64,000 nucleotides of DNA from Bacteroidetes bacterium GWF2_33_16 (GTDB taxonomy: Bacteria; Bacteroidota; Bacteroidia; Bacteroidales; UBA12077). A program made the translations under genes and the position numbers. The notes under the pieces were generated by a model. That model saw only the letters and a list, made by a program, of their open reading frames with translations. It was not told where the DNA came from and did not search any database. Positions 55,149 to 60,806 of the stretch are shown piece after piece (the first letter of the stretch is position 1; each line of letters begins with the position of its first letter). Location of the stretch: positions 18,925 to 82,924 of the forward strand of contig MEOE01000026.1 in assembly GCA_001768565.1 (NCBI GenBank), in the 5' to 3' direction.

Positions 55149-57028
55149 TTAAAAAGATGTGGTTTTTTTTCAATAAACAATATTAGTTTCAAATAATTAT
55201 AAAAAGCACCCGGATTAATGGAATTTTCCTTTTGTTCCGATCGTTTACATAATTTACTAAACCATTTTTCGTACGCATCCAAGTTAATATACTGAGTAAT
55301 TTTAGGATTGGCTTTAGCACGCAAAATGATTTCAGAGATTTTATCTTTATCACTCAACATTCGCATAAATGTTGTTGGAATTGTTGTTCCACTTTTATCG
55401 TTTCTTTGATATATCTTTTCGGGAACAAATTTCTCAATCGCTTTTCGAATGGTATACCTCTGAACTCCATTTCTGGCCTTTAACAAAACTGGCATTGATA
55501 AATAATATTCTATCAACCTTTTATCAAATAATGGATAGCTATATTCAATACCAAATTTTCGTGCAGCTGTTGAGCAATACTCCAATCGTTGAGACACATG
55601 TGGGTGACAAATTCGTTCAATGTTTTTTTCCTGTGAAGTTATTTTTTCATTTTTTTCAAATTGAAAATAATAGCGCTCCCGGATTTTCATTTTATCCGAA
55701 AACAATTTATTTATTGCAAGATTCTCAAATTTACCTTCATACCAGGGAGATTTTTCTTTCAACTTTGATATTAATCTAAAAAAAACAGGCAACTTATTTT
55801 TCAAATAATACTTATACAACCTTTTGTAATAATTTTTTTTAGTAAGATTCTGATTTTTCAAATCTTGTTTTAGCTCATTCCACAAACCCTGGCTTGCCAA
55901 CTCATCCATATAGCTGCCAGATTTAGAACTAACTACCTCATCGCCACCAAATCCCGAAAAAAGAATTGAAACGCCTTCTTCTTGCGCTTTTATATACAAG
56001 CAATCTGAAAAAACACTAAAATTTTGTTGGGTTATAAATTCTAAGTCTTCTAGATTTTGATTTATTGCATTTAATACTCCTGTACTTTCTGAAGTAATAA
56101 AAAATCGTTCCTGAATATCGCAATAGTCATCCAAAAGAGTAATATATTCTCTTTCATCTTTAAAAGGATGTATTTTGCCTAATAGATTATCGGGCATTAC
56201 ATGCGAGAAAGTCTTTACCCTGCAAAATTGAGCTGCTATTGCTGTAATTGAAGAAGAATCAATTCCTCCACTTAGCTCTGATCCAATTATCAAGTTCTCA
56301 GAGGCCCGGCATTTTACTGCTTCAACCAGAAGTTCTTTAAACTGGTTAATAATTTCATCATGGTTTAATCCAAGGGTTTCTTGTGGTAAAAGTTTCCAAT
56401 ATTCCTTAACCTCAAGTTGGTCATTCTTTAAAACAAAGTAGTGTGCTGGTGGTAACTTTTTAATTTCTGAATAAAACGTACTATCTTTTTCCGACTTAAC
56501 AATTGAAAGTGTATCAGCAATATATTGTTCGTTTGGTGTAAAATCTAAATCTGTTTGAGTTAAAATAGCTTTTATCTCCGATGAAAAAATAAATCCCTTT
56601 TCGTCAAAACAATAATAGAAGGGTTTAATTCCAAAATGATCACGTGCACAAAAAATTTCTTCTTTTTGCTTATTCCATATAGCAAAAGCAAAATCCCCAA
56701 CAATATGTTCGGCGCATTGAACTCCCCATTTTTCGTATGCTTTTAGTATTAAATAATCATCAGGAGGGTTTAATTCATTAAGTTGAAGATTTTCTGCTAG
56801 TTGTTGCTTGTTATCAATCCTACAATCAGCAATAACAATATAATCAGATGTGCTAAAAAACCCTGTCTCAGGTGATGGACTGAACAAAACCTGACCAAAT
56901 CCAACCAAGTTATCTATTTCAAATTGAATTTTAATATCAGGGCAATCGGTCAATCTATCTAATGAATTCTTAAATGAATTTTCATTAAGCTTATGTATGC
57001 GATTTATCCTGCCAAAAATGGATCTCAT
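55145..57028 (-). CDS. Lasso peptide macrolactam synthetase (C protein, asparagine-synthetase fold)
   Basis: An asparagine-synthase-like protein. The N-terminal glutaminase-like domain (about 1-180, with DYLILKAYEKWGVQCAEHIVGDFAFAIW) lacks the Cys needed for glutamine hydrolysis (starts MRSIFG, not MCGI). The C-terminal ATP pyrophosphatase has SGGIDS at 253-258. This combination marks lasso cyclases, which adenylate the ring Asp/Glu side chain and close it on the core N-terminal amine. The start at MRSIFG was taken because the upstream Met (17 codons earlier) lies above a -7-like element and does not fit the family. Confidence 0.85.
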   Translation of the reverse strand: MRSIFGRINRIHKLNENSFKNSLDRLTDCPDIKIQFEIDNLVGFGQVLFSPSPETGFFSTSDYIVIADCRIDNKQQLAENLQLNELNPPDDYLILKAYEKWGVQCAEHIVGDFAFAIWNKQKEEIFCARDHFGIKPFYYCFDEKGFIFSSEIKAILTQTDLDFTPNEQYIADTLSIVKSEKDSTFYSEIKKLPPAHYFVLKNDQLEVKEYWKLLPQETLGLNHDEIINQFKELLVEAVKCRASENLIIGSELSGGIDSSSITAIAAQFCRVKTFSHVMPDNLLGKIHPFKDEREYITLLDDYCDIQERFFITSESTGVLNAINQNLEDLEFITQQNFSVFSDCLYIKAQEEGVSILFSGFGGDEVVSSKSGSYMDELASQGLWNELKQDLKNQNLTKKNYYKRLYKYYLKNKLPVFFRLISKLKEKSPWYEGKFENLAINKLFSDKMKIRERYYFQFEKNEKITSQEKNIERICHPHVSQRLEYCSTAARKFGIEYSYPLFDKRLIEYYLSMPVLLKARNGVQRYTIRKAIEKFVPEKIYQRNDKSGTTIPTTFMRMLSDKDKISEIILRAKANPKITQYINLDAYEKWFSKLCKRSEQKENSINPGAFYNYLKLILFIEKKPHLFK

Positions 57029-57043
57029 GAAATTGTATTTTAA

Positions 57044-57051
57044 CAAAGATA
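57044..57051 (-). promoter_or_regulatory. Putative -7 element (TATCTTTG) for the cyclase-nucleotidyltransferase operon
   Basis: Minus-strand TATCTTTG about 15 bases before the chosen cyclase start, implying a very short leader. No -33 box at normal spacing. Confidence 0.35.
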
Positions 57052-57116
57052 AGGATTTGATAAAACTATAAATATTCAAATGGTTAATTAATTCAGCTTC
57101 TTATAGTAAATTCGTT

Positions 57117-57124
57117 TAAATTTG
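57117..57124 (+). promoter_or_regulatory. Putative -7 element (TAAATTTG) for the kinase-sulfotransferase unit
   Basis: Plus-strand TAAATTTG 15 bases before the kinase ATG, in the divergent gap with the cyclase gene. It mirrors the opposing element. No clear -33 box. Confidence 0.3.
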
Positions 57125-57139
57125 TATGATTATTTACAA

Positions 57140-58039
57140 ATGACATCCAACTATTTTACATATAAAGCCTTTGGCCTGATTATACGTTGCGAGTTTGAAA
57201 TTCCCGAATTCATTATCGACAATGGTAATCCTGATGTTTTAATAGAATTAGGCGCAGTGCCTATTAATCTGAATAAGATCACTAAGAAAGGAGTAAAATT
57301 TCAGGCAACACACAATGAATTTCTTTTAACTGTTGACGATGTCGCCAGATTTTATGTAAAAGATGGCAGTAAAATAGTTGTTGAATTACTCAAAAATAAA
57401 CCCGACAAAGAAGTACGATTGTTTTTACTGGGATCAGCCTTTGGAGCATTGTTTCTGCAACGTGGCTTACTGCCCATCCATGGCAGCGCAGTTAAATTTG
57501 GTAATTCGGCCAGTATTTTTACAGGATTAAGCGGTGTAGGTAAATCATCAATTGCCACTTATTTTGTTATAAAAGGGCATTCGTTTTTAAATGACGATAT
57601 TAGTGTTATTGATAATACATTGATGGTTATTCCCGGATTTCCGAATTTGAAAATATGGAAAGATATTATAGAGAAACTTAAAATTCAAAACCATAAACTA
57701 GAAGAAATCCGTACAACAATAAAAAAATACCATTTCCCTGTAAAAGAGTGTTTCCATAAAAATCCATTGCCTCTTAAAAATATTTTTATTATTGGCACAA
57801 AAAACTCGCCCGGCTATGAATTTGAAGAATTAAAAGGACTTGCAAAATTTAATGCTGTAAAAAATAATACCTACAGGTATCGTTTTGTTGGCGGACTCGA
57901 AAAGATGCAGGAACATTTTCAGATTCTGAATAGCCTTTTACCCAACATCTCTGTTTATAAGATAGTAAGACCGCAATCGCCAGTAGATTTAGAAGGCTTT
58001 GCATACTTTTTAACCAACACCTTTAAATTGAATGAGTAA
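57140..58039 (+). CDS. HPr-kinase-like lasso-peptide kinase
   Basis: The C-terminal half is an HprK-type kinase: IHGSAV (His114), the P-loop GLSGVGKSS (129-137) and NDDISV (Asp152/153). In lasso pathways such as paeninodin this kinase phosphorylates the side-chain hydroxyl of the C-terminal Ser of the precursor (recalled from the literature). The precursor here does end in Ser. The ATG was preferred to a TTG 18 bases upstream that overlaps the -7-like element. The stop overlaps the sulfotransferase start by eight bases. Confidence 0.83.
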   Translation: MTSNYFTYKAFGLIIRCEFEIPEFIIDNGNPDVLIELGAVPINLNKITKKGVKFQATHNEFLLTVDDVARFYVKDGSKIVVELLKNKPDKEVRLFLLGSAFGALFLQRGLLPIHGSAVKFGNSASIFTGLSGVGKSSIATYFVIKGHSFLNDDISVIDNTLMVIPGFPNLKIWKDIIEKLKIQNHKLEEIRTTIKKYHFPVKECFHKNPLPLKNIFIIGTKNSPGYEFEELKGLAKFNAVKNNTYRYRFVGGLEKMQEHFQILNSLLPNISVYKIVRPQSPVDLEGFAYFLTNTFKLNE

Positions 58040-58898
58040 GAAAAATGTTATATGGCTTACCAGCTATCCTAAATCGGGCAACACCTGGTTTAGAGTTTTT
58101 CTTACCAATTTATTAAACGAATCGGAAACACCAGCAAATATTAACGATTTGGCAGAAACATCAATTTCCAGTTCGCGCAAAGTATTCGATGATTATACCG
58201 GATTATCATCATCTGATTTGTCGTTCGAAGAAATTGATAAACTTCGTCCTGAAGTTTACCGGATGCAATCAGACGAATCAAATGAACTCTTGTTTAAAAA
58301 AGTACACGATAAATTTTATTTTGTTTCAGATAACGAAGCCTTGTTTCCGCCGGAAATAACACTAGCTTGCATTTATTTTATTCGTAATCCTTTGGATGTA
58401 GCTGTTTCATTTGCCTATCATAATGCAAAATCAATCCCCAAAATGATAGAAACATTAAACAATCCAGATTATGCATTCTGCGACAATAATGATCGCTTGC
58501 CAAATCAATTAAGACAACTATTAGGCACATGGTCGGAACATGTTAAAAGCTGGACAGAACAGTCAGTTATTCCAGTTCATACAGTTCGTTATGAAGATAT
58601 GAAAACAGATACTTTGCAAACATTTAAGAAAGCAATCGATTTTATTGGATTAGAAAAAACAGAACTGCAAATTAAACAAGCGATAGAAAAAAGTGATTTT
58701 GCTATTTTATCCCAACAGGAAAAAGAATGTGGATTTAAAGAAAAGATGATAAAATCTAAGTCTTTTTTTCGTAAAGGAGAAATTGGCGACTGGCGCAATT
58801 ACCTGGATGAAAAAATGAAAAATGAAATCATAAAAAATCATAATACAATTATGAAGCAATTTGGTTATTTAGATGATTTTAATAGATTATTAATATAG
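58032..58898 (+). CDS. PAPS-dependent sulfotransferase in the lasso cluster
   Basis: The 5'-phosphosulfate loop is YPKSGNTW (12-19). The 3'-phosphate motif is IRNPLDVAVS, with Arg118 and Ser126 at the canonical spacing. A C-terminal FRKGEIGDWRNYL segment is the RKGxxGDW motif. The enzyme would transfer sulfate from PAPS to a hydroxyl; with the 8-base overlap to the kinase gene, the lasso peptide is the likely substrate. The core offers three Tyr plus Ser/Thr. A free-standing small-molecule or glycan role cannot be excluded. Confidence 0.88.
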   Translation: MSKKNVIWLTSYPKSGNTWFRVFLTNLLNESETPANINDLAETSISSSRKVFDDYTGLSSSDLSFEEIDKLRPEVYRMQSDESNELLFKKVHDKFYFVSDNEALFPPEITLACIYFIRNPLDVAVSFAYHNAKSIPKMIETLNNPDYAFCDNNDRLPNQLRQLLGTWSEHVKSWTEQSVIPVHTVRYEDMKTDTLQTFKKAIDFIGLEKTELQIKQAIEKSDFAILSQQEKECGFKEKMIKSKSFFRKGEIGDWRNYLDEKMKNEIIKNHNTIMKQFGYLDDFNRLLI

Positions 58899-58925
58899 AT
58901 ATCTATTAAAGACACAATGCATATT

Positions 58926-58955
58926 AGTGGAGACACAATGCATTGTTTCTCCACT
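58926..58955. repeat. REP-like near-perfect palindrome upstream of the transposase
   Basis: Thirty bases with one mismatched pair, arms AGTGGAGACACAATG and CATTGTTTCTCCACT, with related half-copies on both sides. It can form a hairpin and may also end transcription of the kinase-sulfotransferase unit. Confidence 0.8.
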
Positions 58956-59014
58956 GTGCATTAGATTATAAATGCATTGTTTCTCCATACAAATGAGGGA
59001 ATTGTAATTAGTAA

Positions 59015-59533
59015 ATGTCAACAGAGAAATTTAAAGGAAAATACAGAATAGAGACAAACAGATGTTTGCATTGGAATTATTCATCAAACGGTGCATATTT
59101 TATAACAATTTGCACAGCAAACCGGGAAAATTATTTTGGAGAAATTGTTGATGCAGAAATGAAATTGTCTGAAATTGGGCAGATAGCAAAATATGAATGG
59201 TTAAAAACAAAAAAAATAAGGCCTGATATGAATATTACCCTTCACGAATTTTGTATTATGCCTAACCATTTTCATGCAATAATTAAAATTGATGATATTA
59301 ACCCTGCAAATATGGTCACTAAGAATAAATTTGGTCCACAATCAAAAAATCTGGGTGCAATTGTACGCGGATTCAAATCTGTGGTTAAGAAATATGCGAC
59401 AATTAACAAAATAGAATTTGCATGGCAATCTAATTATCATGATCATATTATTAGAAATGATGAAGAATTTTATAAAATAAGAAATTACATTCGTAACAAT
59501 CCGAAAAATTGGAAAGAAGATCAATTTTATTAA
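59015..59533 (+). CDS. REP-associated tyrosine transposase (RAYT, IS200-like Y1 family)
   Basis: A 172-residue single-domain protein. The HUH motif is MPNHFHAII (His85, His87) and the probable nucleophile is Tyr127 in FKSVVKKYATIN. The C-terminal WQSNYHDHIIRNDEEFYKIRNYIRNNPKNW (in pieces) is typical of RAYTs. These enzymes process REP palindromes and are usually single-copy and domesticated. Here the surrounding palindromes are the expected substrates. Reading frame intact. Confidence 0.9.
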   Translation: MSTEKFKGKYRIETNRCLHWNYSSNGAYFITICTANRENYFGEIVDAEMKLSEIGQIAKYEWLKTKKIRPDMNITLHEFCIMPNHFHAIIKIDDINPANMVTKNKFGPQSKNLGAIVRGFKSVVKKYATINKIEFAWQSNYHDHIIRNDEEFYKIRNYIRNNPKNWKEDQFY

Positions 59534-59542
59534 TTTATAATA

Positions 59543-59564
59543 GAGACGCAATGCATTGCGTCTC
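59543..59564. repeat. Perfect palindrome downstream of the transposase
   Basis: Arms GAGACGCAATG and CATTGCGTCTC, no spacer, ten bases after the transposase stop. Same core (CAATGCATTG) as the upstream REP-like palindrome. Confidence 0.85.
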
Positions 59565-59680
59565 GACCATCCCCGGCATTGTGTCTCGATCATTCACGGC
59601 ATTGTGTTTCGATCATTCAAAGCATTGTGTTTCGATCATTCACAGCATTGTGTTTCGATCATTCACAGCATTGCGTCTCG
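59554..59680. repeat. 23-bp tandem repeat array, five full units and a partial
   Basis: Units run CATTGTGTTTCGATCATTCA plus a variable CAG/CGG/AAG ending. They start within the perfect palindrome and drift from TCTCG to TTTCG in the middle copies. The final half-unit returns to GCGTCTCG. There are no unique spacers, so it is not CRISPR. Confidence 0.85.
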
Positions 59681-59713
59681 AAAAAAAAGTAACATTATTA
59701 TAAAATAGAAATA

Positions 59714-59995
59714 ATGAAATTAACAGAAAATACAATCATTCAGCGAAACCCCGAAATTTTAACCAGCGATCTCGATGGAGAAAAAGTAATGATGAGTATT
59801 CAGTTTGGAGAGTATTTTGGATTAGGGAAAACGGGCAGTTTTATCTGGGACAACATTGAAAACCCAATAAAGATTTCTGATTTAGTAATCCTTATTACTA
59901 AAAAATATACTGTTGATAAAGACAAATGCCTTACTGATATTCTTCCTTTTTTAAACCATTTGCTTGAAAAAGAGCTTATTATTGCAACCAAATAG
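59714..59995 (+). CDS. Lasso leader-recognition protein B1 (PqqD-like RRE)
   Basis: A 93-residue PqqD-like domain. SIQFGEYFGLGKTGSFIWDNIENPIKISDLVILITKKYTVDKDKCLTDILPFLNHLLEKELI, in pieces, follows the family pattern: strand pair with Y-x-G-L, G-x-x-I-W and a three-helix end with the D-x-x-x-F-L-x-x-L motif. In split lasso systems B1 binds the precursor leader and presents it to B2 and the cyclase. Located 36 bases before B2. Confidence 0.88.
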   Translation: MKLTENTIIQRNPEILTSDLDGEKVMMSIQFGEYFGLGKTGSFIWDNIENPIKISDLVILITKKYTVDKDKCLTDILPFLNHLLEKELIIATK

Positions 59996-60031
59996 CTCCA
60001 AATTTCGTTTAATTAAAAACGAACATAAATA

Positions 60032-60469
60032 ATGTTCATATTGTTTAGGAAATATATTTATTTAGAAAAAAAAGAACGTAGCATTTTGATCCAGACATTT
60101 TTCTGGTTGATATATGCATCTATTCTTGCAAGAATGGTTCCTTTACGATGGTTTAACCAGCTGCTGGGTGAGTTTAATAAAGAAATTGTTGTTGAATTAG
60201 ATTTAGATAAATTAAAAACAATTCAATTGGCAATGAAAAACATGAGGCGTTGGAAAAGGCGATTACCATGGAAAGTAAAATGTTTCGAAGAGGCAATTAC
60301 ATTAAAAAAAGTACTCGAAAAACAGGATATACTATCAACTCTTTTTTTGGGTGTTGACAAAAACGAATGCAAAGAACTGATTGCCCATGCATGGTTAAAG
60401 GCTGGCAAACAGATTGTTGCAGGCGATAAAGGAGTTGACAAATTCGTGGTAGTTGGGTTTTATTCGTAG
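60032..60469 (+). CDS. Lasso leader peptidase B2 (transglutaminase-like)
   Basis: A 145-residue protein. N-terminal helices (about 15-65) lead to the Cys-His protease core: WKVKCFEEAITLKKVLEKQ with catalytic Cys84, then LIAHAWLKAG with His119, and an Asp downstream (132 or 136) as third residue. The C-terminal beta strand is VVVGFYS. B2 cuts the precursor after the conserved Thr-x leader end with ATP-independent thiol chemistry. The precursor gene starts 158 bases later. Confidence 0.88.
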   Translation: MFILFRKYIYLEKKERSILIQTFFWLIYASILARMVPLRWFNQLLGEFNKEIVVELDLDKLKTIQLAMKNMRRWKRRLPWKVKCFEEAITLKKVLEKQDILSTLFLGVDKNECKELIAHAWLKAGKQIVAGDKGVDKFVVVGFYS

Positions 60470-60582
60470 CATTTAATTTGTCAACATTTAATTGCTGTTA
60501 ATCAATTTTGTACGAAAAAACTTGTAGAAACAATAAAACCATAATAAATTTACTTAATAGTAACTATAAAGAATGATTATTA

Positions 60583-60590
60583 TAGTTTTG
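60583..60590 (+). promoter_or_regulatory. Putative -7 element (TAGTTTTG) upstream of the lasso precursor gene
   Basis: TAnnTTTG match 37 bases before the precursor ATG within the 158-base gap after B2. It would allow the precursor to be expressed separately and more strongly than the enzymes. No good -33 box. Confidence 0.35.
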
Positions 60591-60627
60591 CATCAAATTT
60601 GAAGGTTGAATAAAAAATGTGAAAACG

Positions 60628-60783
60628 ATGGAAGAGAAAATACAAAAATCAGGTATTGAAAACCCCGCCACACTTGAAAAGATCGAGTGGGAAGCTCCAA
60701 AACTATACTCGCTGGATAAAGGAAAAACTGAAGGTGGAAATTATGCCAGAGGAACAGAAGACGATACATATTTTTATTCATAA
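60628..60783 (+). CDS. Lasso peptide precursor (A), 51 residues
   Basis: A short gene between B2 and the adhesin gene, below usual ORF length limits. The leader (1-35) contains the recognition pattern W21-E-A-P24-K-L26 and ends K33-T34-E35; Thr at position -2 is the lasso cleavage hallmark. The predicted core is GGNYARGTEDDTYFYS: Gly1 amine would be bonded to Glu9 to make a nine-residue ring with a seven-residue tail. The core ends in Ser, the site used by HPr-kinase-like lasso kinases. Met1 at 60628 is the only in-frame Met before the leader motif. Confidence 0.87.
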   Translation: MEEKIQKSGIENPATLEKIEWEAPKLYSLDKGKTEGGNYARGTEDDTYFYS

Positions 60784-60806
60784 GAAACAAAATAATAATT
60801 ACATAT

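Larger units (their letters stand above)
58909..59680. mobile_element. RAYT transposase gene with flanking REP-like palindromes (inserted within the lasso cluster)
   Basis: The transposase gene is bracketed by related CAATGCATTG-centred palindromes and half-copies upstream (58911-58922, 58926-58955, 58971-58987) and a palindrome plus tandem array downstream (59543-59680). This matches a REP/BIME unit with its cognate RAYT. It separates the sulfotransferase gene from the B1 gene. Confidence 0.75.
53976..60783. other. Lasso-peptide biosynthetic gene cluster
   Basis: Two divergent units. Leftward: cyclase then nucleotidyltransferase. Rightward: kinase, sulfotransferase, (REP transposase insertion), B1, B2, precursor. 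All core lasso functions (precursor, recognition element, leader peptidase, cyclase) are present with three tailoring candidates. No ABC exporter, isopeptidase or dedicated regulator was seen inside. Order differs from the common A-C-B layout, with the precursor last. Confidence 0.88.

Noticed and set aside
55369..55779. 136-residue plus-strand frame inside the cyclase gene
   Set aside because: Antisense shadow of a well-supported coding region.
55145..57028. Ordinary glutamine-dependent asparagine synthetase
   Set aside because: It lacks the N-terminal Cys and sits with lasso B1, B2 and precursor genes.
57029..57079. Longer N-terminus of the cyclase from the upstream Met
   Set aside because: It reads across the -7-like element and does not match the normal start of the family.
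59554..59680. Possible CRISPR array
   Set aside because: Units are contiguous and nearly identical with no unique spacers, and no cas genes are nearby.
59509..59703. Open frame of 64 residues across the 23-bp repeat
   Set aside because: It is translation of the tandem repeat and has no start signal or protein-like composition.
60628..60783. Chance short frame rather than a precursor gene
   Set aside because: The leader motif, Thr at -2, Gly at core start, Glu at core position 9 and C-terminal Ser all fit, next to B1/B2.
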